A DNA stretch of 64,000 bases from Deinococcus hopiensis KR-140 (GTDB lineage: Bacteria > Deinococcota > Deinococci > Deinococcales > Deinococcaceae), in the NCBI GenBank assembly GCA_943327755.2, contig CALPYF020000018.1:1-64000 (forward strand), in the 5' to 3' direction. The notes under the pieces were generated by a model, which was not told where the DNA came from, made no database searches, and worked only from the letters and a program-made list of their open reading frames with translations. The position numbers were made by a program, and so were the translations under genes. Shown here piece after piece: positions 9,147 through 20,883 of this stretch. Positions within the stretch are counted from its first letter, which is position 1, and every line of letters starts with the position of its first letter.

Positions 9147-10487
9147 TCACGCCTCCAACGCGCCGCTGAGGGCCGCCGGGGTGAGGGGCTGACCGCCCTG
9201 CACCACCAGCCGCACGTCGCGGGTGGCGCGGATATCGGTCGTGGGATCGCCCGCCACGACGAGCAGGTCCGCCACCGCGCCCGGCTTCACGCGGCCCAGG
9301 TCGGCGCGGCCCAGGATGTCGGCCGCCGTGCCCGTCGCGGCGCGCAGGGCCTGCGTGGGGGTCAGGCCCGCGCGCACCAGCCGTTCGAGTTCCGCGTGCA
9401 GGCTCCCGCCGGGCAGGGTGAACGCGCCCGCCGGGGTGTCGGTGCCCGCCCCGACCCGCCCGCCCAGCCGCGCGATCCGCACGGCGAGCTGCGCGGCCAG
9501 TCGCGCGTCCGCCTGCGCCAGTGAGCGGATGGGTCGGGTGCCCGCGTGCACGGCGCGCCACTGCCCGTCCAGGCTCTCCCGCAGGGGCCCGCCCTGCCCG
9601 GCAAGTGGCAGGTCACGCTGGTCAGGCGGGGTGTCGGTCGCCAGCGGCGCGAACACGCTCAGGGTCGGGACCAGTGCCGTGCCCGCCGCGACGGTCAGTG
9701 CGGCCAGTTCGTCCAGCAGCGCCGTGGGGAGCTCGCCGGCCGGGTCGAAGCCCGCGCGCGTGGCGGCCAGAGCGAACCCGCTGGCATGCTCGATGGACCG
9801 CACGCCCAGTGCCAGGGCCTGCCGGGCGTCCACCTGTGCCGCGCGGCCCCGCGTGGTGAGCAGGCCCAGGTCGGTCATGACCGGCAGGTCCAGCCGGGCG
9901 GCGGCGCGCGTGGCCGCCGCGTAGACGTCCGGTGCCAGGGCCTCGTACAGCTTGAGGTGCGTCACGCCCTGATCCGCCAGCAACGCCACGGCGCGGTCCG
10001 CCTGCACGGGCGTGCGGATGATCAGCGCCCCGGCGCTGCGTTCCTGCCCGTCGCCCGGCTCGTGGACCGCGCCGGGCCCGAACTGGCGGAAGAAGGCGTC
10101 CGGGCCGTCCAGCAGCGGCCCCGAGGGCAGCACGCGCGGCGCGAGCCCCGCCGGGGTCAGCAGGGCCGCCACGGTCTCCAGCGAGTTGCAGGCGTCCCGA
10201 ACGGTCGTCACGCCCGCCGCCACGAACCACGGCAGGTACCCCGGCCGGGCGTGCACGTGCAGGTCGATCAGGCCCGGCAGGATTGTGCCGCCGGTCTGCA
10301 CGCTCACGGCGTCCTCCGGAACGGTCAGGTGCGCGGCGCGACCGACCGCCTCGATCCGCCCCGCGCGAGTGAGGACCGCGCCGTCGTCCAGCGGGGCGTC
10401 TGCCACGCCGGTCCACACGCGACCCCGCCACAGGACCGGCGTGCTGGGGGAGAGGTCGGGCAGGTCCGGCAGGGTGAAGGTGGGCAT
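9147..10487 (-). CDS. Metal-dependent amidohydrolase
   Basis: 446 residues of the amidohydrolase superfamily (imidazolonepropionase/prolidase-like branch). The N-terminal beta-sandwich is followed by the metal motif LIDLHVHARPG (about 96), a likely bridging Lys in THLKLYEAL, a His in RSIEHASGFAL, and the catalytic Asp in VGAGTDTPAG. The C-terminal GRVKPGAVADLLVVAGDP is the usual closing strand. It hydrolyses an amide, carbamate or cyclic imide bond, but the substrate is unknown. No signal peptide is visible. It is convergent with the acetamidase gene and divergent from an HTH regulator that starts 30 bases away, whose -10 box overlaps its own. This suggests the regulator controls it. Confidence 0.85.
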   Translation of the reverse strand: MPTFTLPDLPDLSPSTPVLWRGRVWTGVADAPLDDGAVLTRAGRIEAVGRAAHLTVPEDAVSVQTGGTILPGLIDLHVHARPGYLPWFVAAGVTTVRDACNSLETVAALLTPAGLAPRVLPSGPLLDGPDAFFRQFGPGAVHEPGDGQERSAGALIIRTPVQADRAVALLADQGVTHLKLYEALAPDVYAAATRAAARLDLPVMTDLGLLTTRGRAAQVDARQALALGVRSIEHASGFALAATRAGFDPAGELPTALLDELAALTVAAGTALVPTLSVFAPLATDTPPDQRDLPLAGQGGPLRESLDGQWRAVHAGTRPIRSLAQADARLAAQLAVRIARLGGRVGAGTDTPAGAFTLPGGSLHAELERLVRAGLTPTQALRAATGTAADILGRADLGRVKPGAVADLLVVAGDPTTDIRATRDVRLVVQGGQPLTPAALSGALEA

Positions 10488-10504
10488 GGAGCCAGCTTCA
10501 CGGG

Positions 10505-10512
10505 TAGGCTAC
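10505..10512. promoter_or_regulatory. Overlapping divergent -10 boxes
   Basis: The palindromic GTAGGCTAC holds TAGGCT on the plus strand (10505-10510, 7 bases before the regulator ATG) and TAGCCT on the minus strand (10507-10512, 18 bases upstream of the amidohydrolase ATG). The two promoters physically overlap, so the polymerases should compete. Confidence 0.5.
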
Positions 10513-10517
10513 TCGCC

Positions 10518-11213
10518 ATGACAGCGCCTGCTGTGAGTAGCCCGCACCAGGTGACCGACCCGGCCGCCGTGACCCTCCTTGTTCACGACCGGACCCGCCG
10601 GGTGCTGGGCGCCTTCCTGGGCCGCGAGCAGACCGTGGCCGGCGCGGCGCGCGAGACCGGGCTGGACCTCCGGGTGGTGCACCGGGATGTGCAGGCCCTC
10701 GTGCGGGCGGGCCTGCTGCGCGTGATCCGCGAGCAGGCGCGCGCCGGGCGGCCCGTGAAGATGTACCGCGCCCATGCGGACGACCTGTTCGTGGATGCCC
10801 GGCACCTGCCCCAACAGGCGCACGACGGTAAGACTGCTGCGCTGGACACGCTGTTCCACCACGCGGCCGGGCGGGAGTTCCGCCGCGCCCTGAGCGACTT
10901 CGCTCCCGGCTGGGGCCTGCGGGTGTACGCCACGCCGGACGCGCCGGGCTTCGCAGTGCTGGAGGGCCCCCGCAGCGCCCGGCCGCTCAGTCCGCTCGAC
11001 GAGTGGCAGGGCCCCCCGGCCCGGATGCTGAGCGGCACCCCGACCGCCCGCCTGACCGCCGCCCAGGTGGCCGAGGTGCAGCGCGACCTGATCCTCCTGA
11101 TGCGCAAGGTCGAGAGCTTCAGCGCCGCCAATGCCGGGATGGGCCAGCCCGTGCTGCTGCGCCTGGGCCTGGCCCCGCTGACCGAGGACGAATGCCGGAA
11201 CCTGCACCGCTGA
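10518..11213 (+). CDS. Winged-helix (ArsR/TrmB-like) transcriptional regulator
   Basis: 231 residues from ATG 10518. An upstream extension in the same frame is antisense to the amidohydrolase gene and is rejected. The N-terminal part (about 15-75) has a winged HTH: VLGAFLGREQTVAGAARETG, then LDLRVVHRDVQALVRAGLL as helix 2 and recognition helix, and a wing with REQARAGRPVKMYRA. The C-terminal half has no recognisable domain and contains a segment RDLILLMRKVESFSAA likely to be a dimer helix. The arrangement resembles DeoR/ArsR-type regulators whose ligand domain is not conserved. It is divergent from the amidohydrolase with overlapping promoters, which is the best clue to its target. Confidence 0.75.
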   Translation: MTAPAVSSPHQVTDPAAVTLLVHDRTRRVLGAFLGREQTVAGAARETGLDLRVVHRDVQALVRAGLLRVIREQARAGRPVKMYRAHADDLFVDARHLPQQAHDGKTAALDTLFHHAAGREFRRALSDFAPGWGLRVYATPDAPGFAVLEGPRSARPLSPLDEWQGPPARMLSGTPTARLTAAQVAEVQRDLILLMRKVESFSAANAGMGQPVLLRLGLAPLTEDECRNLHR

Positions 11214-11348
11214 GCACAGACTGGGGCGGCGGCCACGGCTGTCCGCAAGTCTGCCGCGCTGCCATGAACTGGGCAGGGGCCAGAGCTCAAGTGAACTCCG
11301 ACCCCTGCCCGGCGCTGTCCGTACCTCACTCTGCAGTGCGGACTGTGT

Positions 11349-12972
<1,624 letters not shown>

Positions 12973-12980
<8 letters not shown>

Positions 12981-13305
12981 GCTGCACCCCCACGGCGTGC
13001 ACGCGCGCGGCGCCCAGGTCGATGCCCGCCTGGGTCTTCACGGTGTGTTCCACGCGCTCCACGATATTGCGCGCCACGGTGGGAATGCTCACGCCGTACG
13101 CGACGACCACGTACAGGTCCGCCACGTACTTCGCGCCGTCGCGGCTGATCACGACGCCGTCACTGACGTTCGCGCGGCCCAGCACGCGGCTGAGGCCCTC
13201 TTTCAGGTTGCTGGGGGCCATGCCCACCACGCCCGGGATCTCGTGGGCAGTCAGCCCGATCAGTGAGGCGAGGGCCGCCTCGGTGATTTGAATGGAGCCG
13301 TTCAC
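12973..13305 (-). CDS. Asp23/Gls24 family protein (YloU-like)
   Basis: 110 residues, normal for the family. The start is GTG 13305-13303, with a good TATACT -10 box on the minus strand (13316-13321). Typical Asp23 features are ITEAALASLIGLTAHEIPGVVGM near the N-terminus and YVADLYVVVAYGVSIPTVARNI in the middle, ending in VHAVGVQRV. Members are small proteins associated with the membrane or with cell-envelope stress, and YloU is encoded just upstream of the fatty acid kinase. The stop overlaps the fakA start by 8 bases, so the two are translationally coupled. Confidence 0.9.
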
Positions 13306-13427
13306 AGTAAAGGGCAGTATACCCGCCCGCCCCTGCCCCTTCCCGGCAGGTCCGCCGCCGCGCGCGGACCCGGCGGCCGTCCCGACCTGCGGAACCCGAC
13401 CCGGGCGGCGCGTGGTCTACTCCGCGC

Positions 13428-14750
13428 ATGCCTCTGGTCAACTTCATGGACGCCGCCGACCTCACCCTGTCGTTCGTCACGCCGGACGGGGGCCGCCTGA
13501 CCCGGGACCTGAACGGGGGAGAGGTCCGCCTGACCGCCCGCCACGAGGACGGCGATCAGGCCGCCGCCCTGCACCCCGCCAGTGCCGCCGAGGCGCGCGA
13601 GGTGGGCGCCGCCCTGATGCGACTGGCCCGCGAACTGAAAGCCACGCGCGTGAGGGTCCCTGCCAGCGAGCACGCCGCCGCCCTGGCCGCCGCCGCCCTG
13701 GCCGAGGACTGGCGCGACGGCCGCTACCGCCAGGCCACTCCCGCACCGGTCCAGCTGTTCGTGGAGGGCCTGGGCGCCGACGAGCAGGCCCGCATCGAGG
13801 CGCTGGGCGCGGGCCTGAGCCTCGCGCGGGACCTCGTGAGCGCCCCGGCGAACGTCCTGAACCCCGCCACGCTGGCCCGCGAGGCCCGCACCCTCGAAGC
13901 GCACGGCGTGGACGTGGACGTCTGGGACGGCGACGACATCACCGCGCGCGGCATGAACCTCCTCGCCGCCGTCGCGGCGGGCAGTGCCACGGGGCCGCGC
14001 CTGATCCGCGCGACCATTCCCGCGCGGGGCGAGGCGCACACGGTCGTCGCGCTCGTCGGGAAGGGCATCACCTTCGACACCGGCGGGTACTCCATCAAGC
14101 CCGCCGCGGGCATGGTGAACATGAAGAGCGACATGGGCGGCGCGGCCGCCGTGCTGGGCGCCGTGCGCGCCCTGGCCGCCCTGCGGGACCTGATCCCCGA
14201 GGGCGTCGAGGTGCGCGCCTACGTCGCCGCCGCCGAGAACATGGTCGGCCCGGACGCCATGCGCCCCGGCGACGTGTACCGCGCCGCCAACGGCCTGCAC
14301 GTGGAGATCACGAACACCGACGCCGAGGGCCGCCTCGTGCTGGCCGACACGCTGACCGTCGCCTGCGAGGAAGGCGCGACCGAACTCGTGGACCTCGCCA
14401 CGCTGACCGGCGTGAAGGTCAGCGCGCTGGGCAACGACATCGCCGCGCTGTTCAGCAGCGACGCCGCCCTGACCGCCCGCCTGAAGGCCGCCGCGCAGGA
14501 CGCGGGCGAACACGTCTGGGAACTGCCGCTGCACCAGCCGTACTTCAAGACCTACCGCAAAGGGACGGTGGCCGACCTGAAGAACAGCGACATGCAGCCC
14601 GCCGGGGCCAGCATCAAGGCCGCGCTGTTCCTGGGGCAGTTCGTCACGCGCCCCTGGGCGCACCTGGACATCGCCGGGAACGCCACCCGCGAGGAACACG
14701 CCACCGGCTGGGGCGTCGGCACGCTCGTGGAATACGTCCTGGCAAGGTGA
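13428..14750 (+). CDS. M17 family leucyl aminopeptidase
   Basis: 440 residues, slightly short of the usual 480-500. The less conserved N-terminal domain (about 1-150) is followed by the catalytic domain. Two-metal signature segments are visible: VGKGITFDTGGYSIKP (Lys and Asp ligands), MKSDMGGAAAVLGA, and the family hallmark NTDAEGRLVLADTL (about 303-316). It removes N-terminal residues from peptides in the cytoplasm using two divalent metal ions. The start is preceded by TCTACTCC within 10 bases and no Shine-Dalgarno, again fitting leaderless expression. It converges on the ParB-like gene across a short G-rich repeat. Confidence 0.93.
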   Translation: MPLVNFMDAADLTLSFVTPDGGRLTRDLNGGEVRLTARHEDGDQAAALHPASAAEAREVGAALMRLARELKATRVRVPASEHAAALAAAALAEDWRDGRYRQATPAPVQLFVEGLGADEQARIEALGAGLSLARDLVSAPANVLNPATLAREARTLEAHGVDVDVWDGDDITARGMNLLAAVAAGSATGPRLIRATIPARGEAHTVVALVGKGITFDTGGYSIKPAAGMVNMKSDMGGAAAVLGAVRALAALRDLIPEGVEVRAYVAAAENMVGPDAMRPGDVYRAANGLHVEITNTDAEGRLVLADTLTVACEEGATELVDLATLTGVKVSALGNDIAALFSSDAALTARLKAAAQDAGEHVWELPLHQPYFKTYRKGTVADLKNSDMQPAGASIKAALFLGQFVTRPWAHLDIAGNATREEHATGWGVGTLVEYVLAR

Positions 14751-14752
14751 CC

Positions 14753-14802
14753 GGGGAGTGGGGAGTGGGTCGTGGTCATTTCCCCACTGCCTACTCTCCA
14801 CT
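14753..14802. repeat. Dispersed GAGTGGGG inverted repeat, copy 1
   Basis: GGGGAGTGGGGAGTGGG (14753-14769) is followed 12 bases later by the imperfect complementary arm CCCCACTGCC...TCTCCACT (14782-14802). It sits between two convergent genes, as does the copy at 44669-44725; a partial copy is at 24206-24228. Confidence 0.65.
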
Positions 14803-14808
14803 GCTCGC

Positions 14809-15729
<921 letters not shown>

Positions 15730-15825
15730 GGGACTGGCTCACTCCTTGTGTCCCCCCTGGGGGGGCGCGCGGGGGCCGGGTCGCCTCTGTCACCGCCGGG
15801 AGAGAGAAGCCCGGACTTGGTGTGC

Positions 15826-15831
15826 AGTGTA
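15826..15831 (-). promoter_or_regulatory. Possible -10 box upstream of the ParB-like gene
   Basis: TACACT on the minus strand, giving a leader of about 90 bases that contains AAGGAG upstream of ATG 15729. The 15730-15979 gap also holds a C6/G7 hairpin (about 15757-15771) and nothing else recognised. Confidence 0.4.
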
Positions 15832-15979
15832 CACCTGAGCGTGTCAGGAGTCGGTGACGAATGCCCTCCGCCCCCAGCAGACCCTGCGGGCCGCGCGGCG
15901 ACCTTCTGATTCGCTTCATGTCGCGCCGGATGGTGTGCCGCGTCCCTGGACCGCGCGCGCCCGGGGTGTTGAATGCGGC

Positions 15980-16576
<597 letters not shown>

Positions 16577-16619
16577 GTCACCGGCTGCGCCTGACCTGAC
16601 CGGCAGCGGCGAGTACCTC

Positions 16620-17150
16620 GTGCCGGACGTCCTGCGGCCCGGCCTGACCCTGGTGCTGGTGGGCACTGCGCCCAGCCGCATCAGCGCCGCCGCCCGCGCG
16701 TACTACGCCAACCCCGGCAACCGCTTCTGGCGCACCCTGCACGAGGTCGGCCTGACCCCGGGCCTGCTCCTGCCGCAGGAGTACCCGCGCCTGCCCGAGT
16801 TCGGCATCGGCCTGACCGACGTCGCCAAGCGGCACAGCGGCGTGGACGCCGCCCTGCCCGCAGGCGCCTGGGCGCCCGACGAACTGCGCGCCAAACTGCG
16901 CGCCCACCAGCCCCGACTGGTCGCCTTCACCAGCAAACGCGGCGCCGCCGAGACGCTGGGCGTCCCCACCGGCCGCCTGCCCTACGGGCAGCAGCCCCAG
17001 ACCCTGGAAGGCTGCGAACTGTGGGTAATGCCCAGCACCAGCCCCCTGGGGCAGACGCACTTCCAGCTGGCACCCTGGCAGGCCCTCGCCGCGCGCGTGC
17101 AGGCGCTGCGCAGGAACCCGGACGCCCCGGACACCGTACCGGCATCATGA
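16620..17150 (+). CDS. mug: G/U mismatch-specific uracil-DNA glycosylase (Mug/TDG family)
   Basis: About 176 residues from GTG 16620. The true start may lie upstream: GTG 16491 is in frame but inside the preceding gene, and no ATG exists, so the N-terminus is uncertain. The base-excision repair fold is clear: VPDVLRPGLTLVLVGTAPS (the GxxPS motif of the active site), then ANPGNRFWRTLHEVGLTP, and the second motif MPSTSPLG. The usual Mug motif has Asn where this reads GTAPS; in D. radiodurans Mug an Asp was reported as the catalytic residue, and GLTDVAKRHSG offers a matching Asp. It removes uracil or similar lesions opposite guanine. The stop overlaps the next ATG (ATGA). Confidence 0.85.
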   Translation: MPDVLRPGLTLVLVGTAPSRISAAARAYYANPGNRFWRTLHEVGLTPGLLLPQEYPRLPEFGIGLTDVAKRHSGVDAALPAGAWAPDELRAKLRAHQPRLVAFTSKRGAAETLGVPTGRLPYGQQPQTLEGCELWVMPSTSPLGQTHFQLAPWQALAARVQALRRNPDAPDTVPAS

Positions 17151-17905
17151 CGCGCTCCCGCACGATCCTGCGGGGCGGCGTGCGCGCCGCCCGCGACCTG
17201 CTCAGCCCCCCCACCCATGGCCCTCTGAACCCCGCCGACCCCTGGCGACTCCAGCCGGGCCGCGACCCGCGCGCCGCCCTGGCCCACGGCCGCACCCAGG
17301 CCCGCCGCTTCGCCGGGGTCGGCCTGCTGGCCGTGCTGACCCTGACCGCCCTGTCGTTCCTGGGCACGCTGGCCGTCCTGCTGGGCATCGGCGTGGCGTC
17401 CGGCAGTGATGTCGCCGGATGGCTGCTGGGCGCCACGCTGCTCCTGAGCCTGATCGTGATCGGCTGGAGCGTCCGCCGCGCCCGCCGCCTGCTGCGCGCC
17501 CCCACGCCCGACCCCCTGACCCTGGAAGCCGCCCCCCCGGACGAGCAGGACCTGCTGCGCACCCTGCGCCAGCACGAACGCGCCCTGCCCGCCCCCACCC
17601 TCCCGGCCCTCCTGGGCGCCGTGACCGCCACCCGCGACGCCCTGCGCGCCACCGCGCACACCACCACCCTCACCCGTGACGTTTTCGACGCCCGGCAGGC
17701 CGCCCGCGAGGACCTGCCCCGCATCCTGGACACCTACCAGACGGCCGCGCCGCAGGGCCGCGACGACCGGGAACTGACCCGGCAGCTGCGCCTGATCGAG
17801 GACCGCATGGCCCGCATCGCCCAGGAGCAGGCCGAATCACAGCGGCGCGACCAACAGGCCGCGACGACCTACCTGCGCGACAAATACACGCCCCCGCAGG
17901 ACTGA
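17147..17905 (+). CDS. Two-helix membrane protein of unknown function
   Basis: 252 residues from ATG 17147, which overlaps the mug stop by four bases (ATGA), so the two are coupled. After a basic N-terminus there are two membrane helices (GLLAVLTLTALSFLGTLAVL about 57-76 and GWLLGATLLLSLIVIGW about 89-105). A cytoplasmic helical region follows, with a likely coiled coil at the end (DDRELTRQLRLIEDRMARIAQEQAESQRRD). No known domain was recognised. Coupling to a DNA-repair gene may be accidental. Confidence 0.7.
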   Translation: MTRSRTILRGGVRAARDLLSPPTHGPLNPADPWRLQPGRDPRAALAHGRTQARRFAGVGLLAVLTLTALSFLGTLAVLLGIGVASGSDVAGWLLGATLLLSLIVIGWSVRRARRLLRAPTPDPLTLEAAPPDEQDLLRTLRQHERALPAPTLPALLGAVTATRDALRATAHTTTLTRDVFDARQAAREDLPRILDTYQTAAPQGRDDRELTRQLRLIEDRMARIAQEQAESQRRDQQAATTYLRDKYTPPQD

Positions 17906-17916
17906 CCGCAGAACTC

Positions 17917-17947
17917 AGAGGTCGTGAGGCAGCCCTTCACGACCTCT
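17917..17947 (+). terminator. Terminator hairpin after mug and the membrane gene
   Basis: AGAGGTCGTGA (17917-17927) and TCACGACCTCT (17937-17947) form an 11-bp perfect stem with a 9-base loop. The T-tract is weak. Confidence 0.6.
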
Positions 17948-18056
17948 GGAGTCTGCTGCGGGGTGCCCTTCCTGAAGAAGCCATACAGGAACGCCCAAGT
18001 CCCGTCAAGGCAGTCCGGGACACTGCGGCGCCCCCCGCCTGCCACCCTGGGGGCCT

Positions 18057-19478
18057 ATGCGCCGCGCCTCCCTTCTCCTCCCGCTGCTCGGGGCCCTGAG
18101 CTTCCCGGTGGCTGCCCAGGACGCCGCCCTGGACGACCTGAACGCCCAGGCGGCCGCCACGCTGAACCTCGTGCCTGTCACGCGCGTCGTGCGACCCGGC
18201 CTCGTGGTGCCCGGCACGCCGAAAGACCTGAACGCCAGCGTCACCGTCCGCTACGGGTCCGCCAGACCGGCCGCCGTGCTGCTGCTCATGCCCGGCTACC
18301 TGGGCGGCGCGGGCAGCTTCGACCGGCTGGCGCGGCAACTCGTGATCCTCGACCCCACGCTGGCCGTGTGGGCGGTGGACCGCCGCGCGAACCTGCTGGA
18401 GGACCACGCGCCGCTGCTCTCGGGCGGCGCCCCGCAACTGGCGCAGATCGTGCAGCGCGGCCTGTCCACCCGCACGCCCGCCAGCCTGCCGTTCATGAAG
18501 GACTGGGGCCTGGAGGTCACCCTGCGCGACTGGCGCGCCGCCGTGCTGGAAGCCCGCACCCTCACCCCGAACGTGTTCATCGGCGGGCACTCCATGGGCG
18601 GCACCCTGACCGGCCTGTACGCCACGTACGACTTCAGCGGCGCGCGCGGCGCGAAGGACGTGCGCGGCCTGATCATGCTCGACGGCCTGCCCGGCCTGAT
18701 GAGCGGCAAGGCACTCACGACCGACCAGTACGAGCAGGGCGCCATGAACCCCCTGGGGCCGCTGCCCGGCCTGAACACCCTGACCCGCAGCCCCTACGTG
18801 GACGCCCTGTACTTCAGTCCCGCGCTGGCCGCCCGCGCCGCCGCGCAGGCCCGGCTGGCCGCGCTGCAACCCGACGCGGCCGCCCCGCAGAACGGTTTCA
18901 CGGCGTTCCCCGCCACGAACCTCGCCGCCGCCATGACCCGCCTGGACCAGCGGTACGCGCTGCTGCCGTTCCTGGCGATCCGCGCCGGGCACGCCACGAA
19001 CGCCAGCGACGCCCCGTACCTCCTGAACCGCGTGCTGGGCGCAAAGGACACCCGCTGGATCACCGGCGCGGCCGACCCGGCCCGGCCCGTCGGGTGGGGC
19101 AGCGAGGCCGGGCAGGTCACCGACGCCCGCGACTTCGTCCGCCGCTACCTGACCCCCCAGAGCGACTACGCCGAGTGGTACTTCCCGAACCGCCTGACCC
19201 TGGACTTGGCCGCCGCGCGCACCGACACGACCGGCACGCCCTTCGAGAAGACCCTGCCGGTCCGCAGCGCCCGCGACCTGAGCCTGCCGGTCCTGGGCAT
19301 CGCCGCCGAGCAGGGCGTGACGACCGAGGCGCAGTTCCGCGAGTACGCCGCCGGCACCCGCGTGCCGCTGACCGTACACACCCTGAAGGGCGCGGCGCAC
19401 CTGGACATCACCACCGCCAGCGGCGATCAGGCCGCCCGCTGGATTCTCGACTGGCTGCGGCCCCTGCGCCGCGCGTAG
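18057..19478 (+). CDS. Secreted alpha/beta-hydrolase
   Basis: 473 residues. A cleavable signal peptide (MRRASLLLPLLGALSFPVAAQ, about 1-21) sends it out of the cytoplasm. The alpha/beta-hydrolase core shows a strand plus oxyanion region AVLLLMPGYLGGAGSF (about 81-96), the nucleophile elbow FIGGHSMGGTLTG with Ser near residue 182, and a C-terminal His candidate in LKGAAHLDITTASG. A nearby Asp in an ITGAADPARP-type turn could complete the triad. Lipase or esterase activity is likely, but the substrate cannot be read. It ends just before the convergent zinc-finger gene. Confidence 0.82.
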   Translation: MRRASLLLPLLGALSFPVAAQDAALDDLNAQAAATLNLVPVTRVVRPGLVVPGTPKDLNASVTVRYGSARPAAVLLLMPGYLGGAGSFDRLARQLVILDPTLAVWAVDRRANLLEDHAPLLSGGAPQLAQIVQRGLSTRTPASLPFMKDWGLEVTLRDWRAAVLEARTLTPNVFIGGHSMGGTLTGLYATYDFSGARGAKDVRGLIMLDGLPGLMSGKALTTDQYEQGAMNPLGPLPGLNTLTRSPYVDALYFSPALAARAAAQARLAALQPDAAAPQNGFTAFPATNLAAAMTRLDQRYALLPFLAIRAGHATNASDAPYLLNRVLGAKDTRWITGAADPARPVGWGSEAGQVTDARDFVRRYLTPQSDYAEWYFPNRLTLDLAAARTDTTGTPFEKTLPVRSARDLSLPVLGIAAEQGVTTEAQFREYAAGTRVPLTVHTLKGAAHLDITTASGDQAARWILDWLRPLRRA

Positions 19479-19490
19479 GTCAGCGCCTGC

Positions 19491-19799
19491 TCACCACGTC
19501 TCGTCGTCCAGGTCCTCGCGTTTGCCATCCCGGCGGGCCCGGCGGCGCTCCTCCTTGCCGCCCTTGCGTTTGGGCTTGGGCGGCAGGGACAGCACGTACA
19601 GGCGCTCCGGCTGGCACGGCGCGGGAATCTCCCCCAGGGCGTCCACCGGGTCAGCCGTGCGCAGGTTCCCGATCACGTGCGCGTGCCGCTCCCCGCAGTA
19701 CGGGCAGGCGTCCACCACCCAGAACATCACCCGCGTGCCCGGCATGTCCCGCAGGGTCACGAACGCCGGTTGCGGGGAACGCCGATCCTTCTTCGCCAT
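19491..19799 (-). CDS. Small zinc-ribbon-like protein, unknown function
   Basis: 102 residues from ATG 19799. It has one zinc-binding candidate, CPYCGERHAHVIG (about 32-44), then a basic, Lys/Arg-rich C-terminal tail ending in acidic residues (KGGKEERRRARRDGKREDLDDETW, split here by composition). Such small CxxC..HxH proteins are conserved in Deinococcus-Thermus, but no function is assigned. A much longer frame to 21464 joins it to unrelated antisense sequence and is rejected. TACGCT lies 8 bases before the start. Confidence 0.7.
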   Translation of the reverse strand: MAKKDRRSPQPAFVTLRDMPGTRVMFWVVDACPYCGERHAHVIGNLRTADPVDALGEIPAPCQPERLYVLSLPPKPKRKGGKEERRRARRDGKREDLDDETW

Positions 19800-19807
19800 A
19801 GGCGCGC

Positions 19808-19813
19808 AGCGTA
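19808..19813 (-). promoter_or_regulatory. -10 box of the small zinc-ribbon gene (leaderless type)
   Basis: TACGCT on the minus strand with an 8-base gap to ATG 19799. Confidence 0.5.
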
Positions 19814-19885
19814 CCCCTGCCCCCCGCGCGCATGTGTGGCCCGCACCCCCATGCCCGGCCCAGGCGGGGGCAGGCCGCGCTCCCG

Positions 19886-20746
19886 TTACACGTCCTCGTC
19901 GCCGTCGCGCATGTACGTCACGATGCTGCGGCAGTGCGTGAAGCCCGCGCGGGCGTACAGGGCGCGGGCGGGTTTCATGTGGTCGTGCGCGCGGACCCGC
20001 AGTGTGCGGACCTCCGGGTGGGTCTCGGCCTCGGCGGCGGCCAGCGCCAGTAGCTTCAGCCCGTAGCCCTGGGCGCGCTCGGCGGGGTGCACCGCGAGGT
20101 ACGTGACGTCCGCGCGGGCCTCCTCGGGGCGGAATTCCAGTTCCGCGAACCCCACCGGCTGATCCCCGCGCAGCAGCGCCACCAGCCGCACGTCGTCCCG
20201 CGCGAAGTGACCGTCGAACTGCTCGGGCGTCCAGGTCAGGCGGCCCGCCCAGGCGTCCTCGCTGGACTTGAACAGCTCGCGGTACGCCGCGATGGGCAGC
20301 CTGCGCACGATGCGGTGTCCGGCGGGCGCGCAGGCGTGCGGCGTCAGGCGGTCCAGCGGCGCGCTGTAGAAGTCGGTGGTGTGCATCGCCGCGAAGCCCG
20401 CGCCCTCCAGCGCCGCGCGCACCGGCAGGTTCTCCTGCGCCGCGAACGCGTACACCGGCAGGCCGTCCGTGTGGGCCAGCGCGCGCCCCAGCAGGGCCTG
20501 CATGTGCCCGCCGTCGCTGACGGGCCCCTCCAGCACCAGGCCGTCCCGGAAGGGGGACAGCGCGCAGTACGCCAGCACGCCCTCGTCGTCCACGTCCACG
20601 AGGCAGAGGTTGTCCTCGCATTCGGTCTGCAGTTCGCGCGGGTCGCGGGCGTCGGGGGAGAACACCTCGCGTTCGGGGGCGTCGTCCATCCAGGTGAGCA
20701 GGGCGAGCACGTCGGGGACATCGGTGGCCAGCATGGGTCGGATCAT
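19886..20746 (-). CDS. GNAT acetyltransferase with two GNAT-like halves
   Basis: 286 residues from ATG 20746, which has the Shine-Dalgarno GGAGGTCAC at good spacing; the longer frame to 20980 is not supported. The N-terminal half (about 1-140) is a degenerate GNAT domain (MIRPMLATDVPDVLALLTWM). The C-terminal half (about 150-286) is a full one, with VAEL-type strands (VGFAELEFRPEEARADVTYL) and the acetyl-CoA motif VHPAERAQGYGLKLLALAAAEA (motif A Q/RxxGxG/A), then ALYARAGF. It transfers an acetyl group to an unknown amine. The minus-strand upstream region is divergent from a candidate small RNA promoter. Confidence 0.85.
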   Translation of the reverse strand: MIRPMLATDVPDVLALLTWMDDAPEREVFSPDARDPRELQTECEDNLCLVDVDDEGVLAYCALSPFRDGLVLEGPVSDGGHMQALLGRALAHTDGLPVYAFAAQENLPVRAALEGAGFAAMHTTDFYSAPLDRLTPHACAPAGHRIVRRLPIAAYRELFKSSEDAWAGRLTWTPEQFDGHFARDDVRLVALLRGDQPVGFAELEFRPEEARADVTYLAVHPAERAQGYGLKLLALAAAEAETHPEVRTLRVRAHDHMKPARALYARAGFTHCRSIVTYMRDGDEDV

Positions 20747-20883
20747 GAGGTGACCTCCAGGAAGGACCAGGGCAGCGGGAGAACGTGACGTCGGGAGCGG
20801 TGTGGGTGCTGACTCCCAGCCTAGAGAGGCCGGGCCGGGCGCGTCTGTTCCGCCGCTCACCCTGCGCCGCCGGGGGCGCGTGA

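Noticed and set aside
9546..10517. Extension of the HTH regulator upstream into the amidohydrolase gene
   Set aside because: Antisense to the amidohydrolase. The regulator starts at ATG 10518 with a -10 box 7 bases before it.
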